A stretch of DNA of 12,957 bases from an uncultured Collinsella sp. (GTDB lineage Bacteria > Actinomycetota > Coriobacteriia > Coriobacteriales > Coriobacteriaceae), in the NCBI GenBank assembly GCA_959596505.1, contig CAUFWM010000038.1, positions 1-12,957 of the forward strand, read 5' to 3'. Below the pieces are notes generated by a model. The model saw only the letters and a program-made list of their open reading frames with translations, was not told the origin of the DNA and did no database searches. The position numbers and the translations under genes are program-made. Shown here one piece after another: positions 5,181-10,617 of the stretch. The stretch's first letter is position 1; each line of letters begins with the position of its first letter.

Positions 5181-6179
5181 CTATTCTCGCCTTACATCCA
5201 CGACATCTGCCCAGTCAATAACGTCGTAGTCATCATCGCTTCGCCAGACGACACACTTGGGTCGTGAATCCGCTTGGGCTGCATCGTCCCTCGCCGCTTG
5301 TGGACGACTCGCAAAGAAGCGCCCAAGCTCAGCTCGCGGCAAGATAATCCCTTGCACGCTCCCGCCACCCGCAAGACACACACGCGCCCAGCGACCAGCC
5401 TTTTCATATAAGAGCCAATTGGCAACCTGCGAAGATCTGCCCTCAGGCACTTTATCCCCTGGAATATCAGGAACAAACATGGGGTCGACCTCCTCCAGTT
5501 GAGCAAAGCCCATCCCCTCCAAACGCGAACCAAGTTTTTCCTTAGCGTAACCGCTCAGCTCGCGCTTGATCATGCCTGCAATACGCCGGGCCGTCCTACC
5601 ATGGGGATCAAACCGGCTGCATCCGCGCTCATAGGCAGCCAGCGCATCCATAAGCACGTAGACCTCGCTCAAATTGAGCGGCAGCGCCATCGGGTGTACC
5701 GAGGACCTGAATTCGCCGCGATACCCAAACTCCTCGGCCACGCACATGCCGCCGATACGCACGCCATCGCGAATCCTGGCACGGCGCTCCCCCACCGCGT
5801 TCTTGCTGCACAGCAAAACGTTATAGGCGATGTCTTCCTGCGAGCGCTCTTCGTGGGAAACGGTGAGCATAATCAAGTCCGCCTCTTCACCGCCAATAAA
5901 GGAATCCTTGAGTTCGTAGCCCTTCATGCCTTTGTTAGACGGCTCAGCTGCAAGCAGCGCAAAAAGCTCGTGCACCTGATGGTAGAGCGCTAGGCGTCCC
6001 TCCAAATATGGACCATCGGGTCCATTTGCATACGCCTTGACATGCATCCGCAAGGCCCCCGTGTCGACGGGCGCTACCGCCATCTGGCTAATAGCATATC
6101 CCTCGCCTGGACGGGAAATCATATCGTTGAGCTCGACCGCATCTGGCATGTTTCTTTTTATGTACTGTCCAAGCAGCAT
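5181..6179 (-). CDS. Uncharacterised protein, second gene of a two-gene cluster
   Basis: I do not recognise this 332-residue protein. It starts MLLGQYIKRNMPDAVELNDM and has no signal peptide or clear membrane helix. It looks soluble, with many acidic residues. A middle stretch (HPMALPLNLSEVYVLMDALAAYERG, about 160-185, then a helical segment to about 220) weakly recalls the helical part of WYL-type regulators, but no WYL motif follows. The C-terminal third has a beta-rich pattern (WARVCLAGGGSVQGIILPR, later CVVWRSDDDYDVIDWADVVDV) that could be a small beta-barrel. The upstream gene stops 29 bases before this ATG. A TTG seven codons upstream (6198-6200), 8 bases after that stop, is an alternative start; neither has a strong ribosome-binding site. 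It ends next to the inverted repeats at 5118-5174. The function is unknown. Confidence 0.8.
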   Translation of the reverse strand: MLLGQYIKRNMPDAVELNDMISRPGEGYAISQMAVAPVDTGALRMHVKAYANGPDGPYLEGRLALYHQVHELFALLAAEPSNKGMKGYELKDSFIGGEEADLIMLTVSHEERSQEDIAYNVLLCSKNAVGERRARIRDGVRIGGMCVAEEFGYRGEFRSSVHPMALPLNLSEVYVLMDALAAYERGCSRFDPHGRTARRIAGMIKRELSGYAKEKLGSRLEGMGFAQLEEVDPMFVPDIPGDKVPEGRSSQVANWLLYEKAGRWARVCLAGGGSVQGIILPRAELGRFFASRPQAARDDAAQADSRPKCVVWRSDDDYDVIDWADVVDVRRE

Positions 6180-6208
6180 TGGCGGCGCCCGCCTTTCCAA
6201 TCTTTAAC

Positions 6209-6880
6209 CTATCGATTTTTTCTCTTCGAGTCCATCTCAAGATAGCGTTGGATTTTGTCGAGCGACAAATTGGTCCGGCCCAGGGACTCTGCCGCCGTCA
6301 AAATCTTCTGTGCAAGATTTGATCCAAAGTAGTAAATCACATCTCCATTGGCGATGCGCTCAACGTATTCGTCTCCAATCTTATTAATAAGGGAGAAAAA
6401 CTCGGGGCACAGCATGGGATAACGCTCAGCTATTTCCGTAATCCCCGCATGGCCAAAATCGGCAACGTCCTCGCACTGCCGCTCAAGATCTTCGATACCG
6501 TGGCCATTAAGGCCGCGCCCGCAGGAAAAAGCAAGGCCGCGAGACAGGGCAGTTTTGACGCGTTGCCCCTGCTCGTCCGACAGCTTTCCACCCAATAGGG
6601 CTCGCATCATGATCTGGCAGCAAGCGTACGTAGGTCGATAGAGAAAATCGACACGTGCATCACTGGGCATATCGCGATCGCTGCTCAGAGGAAAGCAGCC
6701 GTCTTCTCGTTGAGACTCGAGAATGACTTCGAGGGACTCGCGCCAATCCGGATCGTCATCCAAACCATAATCGCGAAAATAGCGCAGCAGCTGCACCTGC
6801 ATATCCATGACACAAGTACTGACGATCGGCTTACCTGTTGCCCTGTTCCTGCCGGCAATGTCGCAAAGAGGGTAAATCAT
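6209..6880 (-). CDS. Uncharacterised protein, first gene of a two-gene cluster
   Basis: I do not recognise this 223-residue protein with confidence. It begins MIYPLCDIAGRNRATGKPIV and is mostly helical and soluble. The segment SLEVILESQREDGCFPLS (about 49-66) followed by RPTYACCQIMMRALL resembles one repeat of alpha/alpha-toroid proteins (the terpene cyclase/prenyltransferase type, which have Q-x-x-DG-x-F/W), so a toroid-like fold is a possibility only. It has eight cysteines, including a CC pair at 87-88. GGAAAGGAAG lies at good spacing before the ATG at 6880; the frame stays open to 7021, but those upstream codons lack a ribosome-binding site. The next gene begins 29 bases after its stop (or 8, if its TTG start is used), so the two are probably co-transcribed and may work together. 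No homologue could be searched for. Confidence 0.8.
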   Translation of the reverse strand: MIYPLCDIAGRNRATGKPIVSTCVMDMQVQLLRYFRDYGLDDDPDWRESLEVILESQREDGCFPLSSDRDMPSDARVDFLYRPTYACCQIMMRALLGGKLSDEQGQRVKTALSRGLAFSCGRGLNGHGIEDLERQCEDVADFGHAGITEIAERYPMLCPEFFSLINKIGDEYVERIANGDVIYYFGSNLAQKILTAAESLGRTNLSLDKIQRYLEMDSKRKNR

Positions 6881-6907
6881 GGTCTTCTTCCTTTCCATAG
6901 ACCTGAT

Positions 6908-6930
6908 GTCAGCGATTCCGTTTCGCTGAC
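6908..6930 (-). other. Leader hairpin of the two-gene cluster
   Basis: A perfect 8-bp stem GTCAGCGA/TCGCTGAC with a 7-base loop lies 27 bases upstream of the start at 6880. Its position in the likely 5' leader suggests an operator or an mRNA-stability element. No clear promoter was found nearby. Confidence 0.45.
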
Positions 6931-6970
6931 CTTGTTGATTCCATTCTCTTTTGCGGGGCCATATCAGACG

Positions 6971-6987
6971 ACCAAGCAGTGCTTGGT
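6971..6987. promoter_or_regulatory. 17-bp palindrome, candidate operator
   Basis: ACCAAGCA and its exact complement flank one central base. It lies about 90 bases upstream of the gene starting at 6880, in a position suitable for a repressor dimer. A 12-bp palindrome GTAGGCGCCTAC at 7022-7033 lies further upstream. The regulator is unknown. Confidence 0.4.
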
Positions 6988-7038
6988 TATTGCAGGTGAC
7001 GGGAAAATGGAGCCAGACCACGTAGGCGCCTACCTAAA

Positions 7039-7102
7039 AAGAAACGGGCCCTGTCCCACAAGGGAACAGAGCCCGAAACTCTCATGGAGCCAGTGACAGG
7101 AA
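7039..7102 (-). repeat. Distal copy of a 64-bp direct repeat: tRNA-Thr 3' end plus terminator
   Basis: This stretch is identical over 64 bases to 7229-7292. It includes the last 18 bases of tRNA-Thr (TTCCTGTCACTGGCTCCA on the minus strand) and the complete terminator hairpin behind it. Here the tRNA part has no 5' portion, so it is a fragment. The duplication has the form of an attachment-site footprint of an element that integrates at a tRNA 3' end, or of a small tandem duplication. A longer T run (TTTCTTTTT) follows this copy, so it is an effective terminator in its own right. Confidence 0.9.
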
Positions 7103-7228
7103 GTCCGCGTATTCGCTTCGCGAATCCGCTCCGGCTTCGGATGCCTGCCGGCATCCTTGCCCGCTCGCTACGAACGCTCCGCGTTCGCTTGACGCTCGCG
7201 CCCTCGCAGGTTCGATTCCGGCACACAT
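7103..7228. other. 126-bp hairpin-rich insert between the tRNA-Thr repeats
   Basis: The insert contains short perfect stem-loops in succession: ATTCGC/GCGAAT (7111-7125), GGATGCC/GGCATCC (7139-7156) and CGAACGC/GCGTTCG (7171-7187). Near its right end, 14 bases (GCAGGTTCGATTCC, 7206-7219) match the T arm of tRNA-Thr but in inverted orientation, with a degenerate 3' half. No coding region is supported. It looks like remnant or palindromic mobile DNA. Confidence 0.6.
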
Positions 7229-7269
7229 AAGAAACGGGCCCTGTCCCACAAGGGAACAGAGCCCGAAAC
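7229..7269 (-). terminator. Terminator of tRNA-Thr (TGT)
   Basis: On the minus strand CGGGCTCTGTTCCC pairs with GGGACAGGGCCCG (one wobble, one bulged T) around loop TTGT, followed by TTTCTT. The T-tract starts 41 bases after the tRNA 3' end. An identical second copy stands 190 bases downstream, giving tandem terminators. Confidence 0.85.
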
Positions 7270-7292
7270 TCTCATGGAGCCAGTGACAGGAA
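7229..7292 (-). repeat. tRNA-proximal copy of the 64-bp direct repeat
   Basis: This is the copy attached to the intact tRNA-Thr. It overlaps the tRNA 3' end (7275-7292) and the terminator (7229-7269), and is identical to 7039-7102 at an offset of 190 bases. Confidence 0.9.
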
Positions 7293-7349
7293 TCGAACCT
7301 GCAACCCACTGATTACAAATCAGTTGCGCTACCGTTGCGCCACACTGGC
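7275..7349 (-). tRNA. tRNA-Thr (TGT)
   Basis: The 75-base gene pairs GCCAGTG with CACTGGC, has discriminator T and encoded CCA (7275-7277). The anticodon stem ACTGA/TCAGT holds loop TTTGTAA, anticodon TGT, which reads ACA/ACG codons. The T arm GCAGG-TTCGATT-CCTGT is intact. It stands alone with its own promoter and terminator. Its 3' 18 bases are duplicated downstream, suggesting use as an integration site. Confidence 0.97.
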
Positions 7350-7379
7350 ACACTTGGCGCTTTCGCGCGAAGCCTGTTT

Positions 7380-7408
7380 AGAATAAAGGAATTGCGGACG
7401 AGGCGCAA
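7380..7408 (-). promoter_or_regulatory. Promoter of tRNA-Thr (TGT)
   Basis: On the minus strand TTGCGC (7408-7403) and TATTCT (7385-7380) are 17 bases apart, and the -10 box lies about 30 bases upstream of the tRNA 5' end. It is back to back with the promoter of the plus-strand kinase gene, with only 8 bases between the two -35 boxes. Confidence 0.55.
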
Positions 7409-7416
7409 CAGGCCCT

Positions 7417-7444
7417 TTGACCGACCACATCTCAAAACTATTCG
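7417..7444 (+). promoter_or_regulatory. Probable promoter of the HipA-like kinase gene
   Basis: TTGACC (7417-7422) is followed after 16 bases by TATTCG (7439-7444). The -10 box overlaps the first CGAATAGTTTT half-site of the operator array, so a repressor bound there would block RNA polymerase. The match to consensus is moderate. Confidence 0.45.
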
Positions 7445-7500
7445 CCAGAACGAATAGTTTTTATTACAATGAAGAAGATAAAACTATTCGTTCTGGCGAA
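7434..7500. promoter_or_regulatory. Three-half-site operator array upstream of the HipA-like gene
   Basis: The 11-base half-site CGAATAGTTTT occurs three times: reversed at 7434-7444, forward at 7451-7461 and reversed at 7480-7490. The first two form an inverted repeat with a 6-base centre. The second and third are the cores of a perfect 21-bp inverted repeat (7441-7461 and 7480-7500) with an 18-base spacer. The right arm reaches into the Shine-Dalgarno sequence (GAAGGG, 7498-7503). It could be a DNA operator, an mRNA hairpin hiding the ribosome-binding site, or both. Autoregulation by the HTH-kinase encoded downstream is inferred. Confidence 0.7.
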
Positions 7501-7510
7501 GGGTTTCGCG

Positions 7511-8851
7511 ATGTTGACCACGAAGGAAGCTGCAGAGCTACTCGGCATCACCCCGCGCAGGGTGCAAGAGCTCATAAAAAACGGAGCACTTGAGGCACGC
7601 AAGGCTTCTGGTGTATGGCTCATCGATAAAGACAGCGTCAATGCACGACTCCGCTCCGTGACCAAAACGGGGGGACGCCCCCGTCGAGGCCATGGAAAAA
7701 GCGAGATTACGTTTACCCTCATGAACCGCACGCACGAAGTCGCCCAGCTGGTCTACAGCACATCGCGAAGAGACTTTACCCACATCGATGCCGACATCGA
7801 TTACACCCACGCCCCTATTGGAGTACTTGGCCCCAATAGTCCCGTGTCGCTCGACTCTTTCCGCATTTGGTGGCGAGGTCGCGGTATCCCGCTCGCGCGC
7901 ATTGGGCTTGCATCCCTGTTGGCAGAAGCAGCAGTCGATGTTCCCGACGAACTCATCCAGCGAAATCTCGGCCTCTCCCTATCCGACCAGTATTGGATTA
8001 GACCCCAAGATTCCGGTCTCGCGTGGGAGGATATTAACTTCTTCAATAATGCTTTTGACGACGTCTCTCTGTCCATCGCACCCTTCGCCCCAGAGGGCAA
8101 AGCAGCCGCCGCAAAGCCCGATAACACCTCGGACGGCAACCTTCAGAAGTATTGGACATGCGAGGGCGGGCGTCGAATTCTGCATAAGGCAGGAGCGCAC
8201 CTGAACCAAGAACCATATAACGAGCTGGTAGCGACCGCGCTCCATCGTCGCATCCTAAACGCCTGCGATTATGTGCCTTACTCGCTCGAGGGCACGGGCA
8301 CTTCCGCCCTGAGCATATGCGATGTCTTCTTAACTGATGAAGAAGAGTATGTCCCTGCGTTCTATGTAAATCAGTACGCAAACGCAGATGAAAGACTAAC
8401 CGACTACGAGCGATATGTAGCAAACTGCGAGAAACTCGGGGTAACAGGCGTCAAGGATGCCCTTGACCGCATGATCGTGTGCGACGACATCATCGCCAAC
8501 TATGATCGTCATTGGCGCAACTTCGGCCTCGTGCGAAACGTCAACTCACTGGTCTGCAGACCAGCCCCTATCTTCGATTCGGGCTCATCACTCTGGTGCA
8601 ACATATCACTAGAGGAGCTTAGGGCGGGGGAGCACAGTTTTACCAGTGCACAATTTCATTCAAGCCCCGCCAAACAAATGTTGCTCGTCGAGGACATGGG
8701 CTGGTTTGACGGCGACAAACTCGAAGGCTTCGTTGACGAGGCAATCGAGATTCTGTCCAGAAACGACGCGCTCACGGCAAGGCTGCCATATCTAAAAGAG
8801 GCGCTTACATGGCGCCTCGAAAGAATGATCGACATCGCTGAATGGAGTTAG
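7511..8851 (+). CDS. HipA-family kinase fused to an N-terminal helix-turn-helix domain
   Basis: The 446-residue protein joins two parts. Residues 1-48 (TTKEAAELLGITPRRVQELI...GVWLIDKDSV) form an excisionase/MerR-like winged helix-turn-helix. A basic linker (GGRPRRGHGK, 54-63) follows. Residues about 66-195 include LGLSLSDQYWIRP and WEDINFF, a pattern I associate with HipA-like proteins of Gram-positive bacteria. The C-terminal part has kinase-like motifs: Lys226 in LHKAG, Glu234, the catalytic loop NYDRHWRNFG (Asp332, Asn337) and the metal-site PIFDSGSS (Asp356). HipA kinases phosphorylate target proteins, in E. coli GltX, and are normally paired with a separate HipB repressor; none is seen here, so the fused HTH may replace it. 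ATG at 7511 has GAAGGG 7 bases upstream. ATG at 7469 (14 codons more) lacks a ribosome-binding site and would put the operator inside the gene. The target is unknown. Confidence 0.82.
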   Translation: MLTTKEAAELLGITPRRVQELIKNGALEARKASGVWLIDKDSVNARLRSVTKTGGRPRRGHGKSEITFTLMNRTHEVAQLVYSTSRRDFTHIDADIDYTHAPIGVLGPNSPVSLDSFRIWWRGRGIPLARIGLASLLAEAAVDVPDELIQRNLGLSLSDQYWIRPQDSGLAWEDINFFNNAFDDVSLSIAPFAPEGKAAAAKPDNTSDGNLQKYWTCEGGRRILHKAGAHLNQEPYNELVATALHRRILNACDYVPYSLEGTGTSALSICDVFLTDEEEYVPAFYVNQYANADERLTDYERYVANCEKLGVTGVKDALDRMIVCDDIIANYDRHWRNFGLVRNVNSLVCRPAPIFDSGSSLWCNISLEELRAGEHSFTSAQFHSSPAKQMLLVEDMGWFDGDKLEGFVDEAIEILSRNDALTARLPYLKEALTWRLERMIDIAEWS

Positions 8852-8878
8852 CGAAACAGCGTCGCGCCGTCAGCTCCC

Positions 8879-9556
8879 CTACCGGCCACGAAGGGCCTTG
8901 AGCTTGGCCAGAGCATCGGGGCTCAGGCGACTGCCCAGAGTCATCTTGATCTGCGGAGCTTCCTCTGCCTCGTGCACGTCGTTATCGATCTGCTTGATCT
9001 CGTCCACCAGCATGCGGCTCGAGATACGCGTGACACCCTTACCCATGACGACGGCCTGGATCGTTCCGTCGCTCGACACCACGGAGCATGCACGGCCTTC
9101 CTCACGCGCCTCGATGCAGAGCTTCTGCACCACGGTATCGGCAGAAACGCCCGTCGGCGAAAACTCGATGCGCACGCCGCGAGCCGGCAGATTGGGGCGC
9201 TCGCTGGAGATATTGCCCGCGCCGTCGAACACGATCACGGCCTCGTAACGGCCCTGGGCAAACGCGGCGACATCGTTGATGAGGGCGGTGCGCGCCATAT
9301 CGTGAACGTCGCTGGAATACGGATCGTCGGAATGGTCGTATACGAGCTTTTCGTAGCGCGGCGTGCAGTGGATCACGTTGTAACCGTCGACCACCAGCAG
9401 CTCGGGCTTGTTGGAGTGCACCGTCGAGACTGGGTCGGCGATAGCCTGTGCAAACGCATTGCCGCCCACGCCGTAGGTCGCGGCCGAGACAATCGGCTTG
9501 GCCGAGCCCTCGCCAAAGCGCTTGGCTTTGGACTTGGCACGGTTCTTTTTGGACAT
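8879..9556 (-). CDS. yacP: NYN-domain endoribonuclease, YacP/Rae1 family
   Basis: The 225-residue protein belongs to the PIN-like NYN family. In Bacillus subtilis the homologue (YacP, renamed Rae1) cleaves mRNA in the ribosomal A site during translation. Residues 1-50 are a basic, probably disordered extension. The catalytic domain starts at PELLVVDGYNVI (52-62), with likely metal-binding acidic residues Asp57, Asp111 (VIVFDGAGN), Asp140 (GVSADTVV) and Asp163 (SSDGTIQ). A short C-terminal tail (SRLSPDALAKLKAL) follows. GGAGGAG precedes the ATG by 6 bases and lies within the end of rlmB, whose stop is 3 bases upstream, so the genes are translationally coupled. The rlmB-yacP pairing is conserved in many Firmicutes and actinobacteria, which supports the call. 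It converges with the kinase gene over a 27-base gap. Confidence 0.9.
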   Translation of the reverse strand: MSKKNRAKSKAKRFGEGSAKPIVSAATYGVGGNAFAQAIADPVSTVHSNKPELLVVDGYNVIHCTPRYEKLVYDHSDDPYSSDVHDMARTALINDVAAFAQGRYEAVIVFDGAGNISSERPNLPARGVRIEFSPTGVSADTVVQKLCIEAREEGRACSVVSSDGTIQAVVMGKGVTRISSRMLVDEIKQIDNDVHEAEEAPQIKMTLGSRLSPDALAKLKALRGR

Positions 9557-9559
9557 GCG

Positions 9560-10474
9560 CTACTCCTCCCCCATGAGCTCGCCGGCGTTGCGGCGCAGCC
9601 ACTCAAAGCACAGCGCGGTGGTCGCCTGGGCCACGTTGAGACTCTCGGTCATGCCGCGCTGGGGAAGCTTGGTCAAAAAGTCGCATTTCTCGAGCACCAG
9701 GCGCGAGATGCCGTCGCCCTCGGACCCCATGACGAGCGCCACGCGACCCTCGAAGGGAGCATCCCAGCAACTGCCTTCGGCGTGCTCGGAGGCACCGCCC
9801 ACCCAAAAGCCAGCGGCCTTGAGGTCATCGAGCGCACGGGCGATATTGGGAACCTGCGCGATGGGCAGGTGCATGACGGCACCGGCTGAGGTTTTGTAGC
9901 TGCCCACGGTCACGCCGGCGGCACGCTTGTTGGCGATGACGACGCCCGCGGCGCCCACGACCTCGGCGGAGCGCACGATGGCGCCAAAGTTGCCGTCGTC
10001 AGTCACATGGTCGAGCACCACGACAAGTGCCGGACCCTCGCCTGCGCGGTCGAGGATATCGGCGACATCGGCATAGGGGAAGTTGCCAACCTCGAGCGCG
10101 ATGCCCTGGTGAGCGCCATGGCTCGACAGCACATCGAGCTGTGCACGCGGCACATACTTAATGCGGACGCCCGCGGCGTTGAGGTCATCGACCAGACGCG
10201 ACAGGGCGGCATCGCGCTCCCCGCCCTCGGCAATGAGCGCGCACTTGATGGGAAAACCAGTGCGCAGCGCCTCGGCGGCAGCACGACGGCCTTCGATAAA
10301 CTCGCCCTTGGGAGCCTGGACAGCGTCGCGGTTGCGATCGCGCTGCGGACGTGCGGCCTGGGTACGATCGCGCTGACCCTTGGGAGCGGCAGCGCGGTCA
10401 TTACGGCGAATCGGACGCGAGCCAGAAGCAGCCTGCTTGCCGCCACGAGACGCGCGCTTGCGATTGTCGGCCAT
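9560..10474 (-). CDS. rlmB: 23S rRNA (guanosine-2'-O-)-methyltransferase, TrmH/SpoU family
   Basis: RlmB methylates the 2'-hydroxyl of a guanosine in the peptidyl transferase region of 23S rRNA (G2251 in E. coli) using S-adenosylmethionine. The 304-residue protein has an unusual Arg/Lys/Gln-rich disordered N-terminus (about 1-57). An rRNA-substrate-binding domain follows (FIEGRRAAAEAL at 59-70 to SSHGAHQGIALE at 117-128). The SPOUT domain carries motif I DDGNFGAIVRSA (159-170), motif II MGSEGDGI (249-256) and motif III PQRGMTESLNVAQA (271-284) in the knotted cofactor site. AAGGAGGT lies 6 bases before the ATG. It follows cysS after a structured 143-base gap and overlaps functionally with yacP. 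Other TrmH-family targets are possible, but the cysS-rlmB-yacP context supports RlmB. Confidence 0.92.
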   Translation of the reverse strand: MADNRKRASRGGKQAASGSRPIRRNDRAAAPKGQRDRTQAARPQRDRNRDAVQAPKGEFIEGRRAAAEALRTGFPIKCALIAEGGERDAALSRLVDDLNAAGVRIKYVPRAQLDVLSSHGAHQGIALEVGNFPYADVADILDRAGEGPALVVVLDHVTDDGNFGAIVRSAEVVGAAGVVIANKRAAGVTVGSYKTSAGAVMHLPIAQVPNIARALDDLKAAGFWVGGASEHAEGSCWDAPFEGRVALVMGSEGDGISRLVLEKCDFLTKLPQRGMTESLNVAQATTALCFEWLRRNAGELMGEE

Positions 10475-10508
10475 AAAGCGACCTCCTTAAATAGATAACA
10501 AACAAGAA

Positions 10509-10611
10509 TCGACCGTCCGAGCCACGGCACCTTGCCTTTCAATCGTCGGGCATGACCACCAGGTCTATGCCCTCCTCTTTCAAGGCAATCTGCCGCACCT
10601 CGAACGGTCGA
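10509..10611 (-). other. 103-base nested hairpin between cysS and rlmB
   Basis: On the minus strand, starting 6 bases after the cysS stop, three helices nest in one long stem. The outer helix has TCGACCGTTCGA pairing over 12 bases with TCGGACGGTCGA (10600-10611 with 10509-10520, one wobble). A partly paired section includes CGGCA/TGCCG. The middle helix is TTGCCTT/AAGGCAA (10582-10588 with 10532-10538). The apical helix is GGGCAT-GACC with GGTC-ATGCCC (10548-10572, one bulge, loop TGGT). The strand then reads TTCTTGTTTGTT, so it may act as a terminator. It could also be a structured RNA or a palindromic mobile repeat. The rlmB ribosome-binding site follows shortly after. Confidence 0.65.
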
Positions 10612-10617
10612 CAAATA

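Noticed and set aside
7168..7353. Minus-strand ORFs with a VAGSIPVTGS-like segment
   Set aside because: They translate the tRNA-Thr gene and its repeat; this peptide pattern is a common artefact of tRNA genes.
8844..8877. Weak hairpin between the convergent kinase and yacP genes
   Set aside because: GGAGTTAGCG/CGTCAGCTCC pairs with one mismatch and two wobbles, has a 14-base loop and no T-tract, so it was not listed as a terminator.
10003..10614. Minus-strand open frame of 203 codons overlapping the 5' half of rlmB
   Set aside because: It overlaps rlmB in another frame and lacks a ribosome-binding site; rlmB has full methyltransferase motifs.
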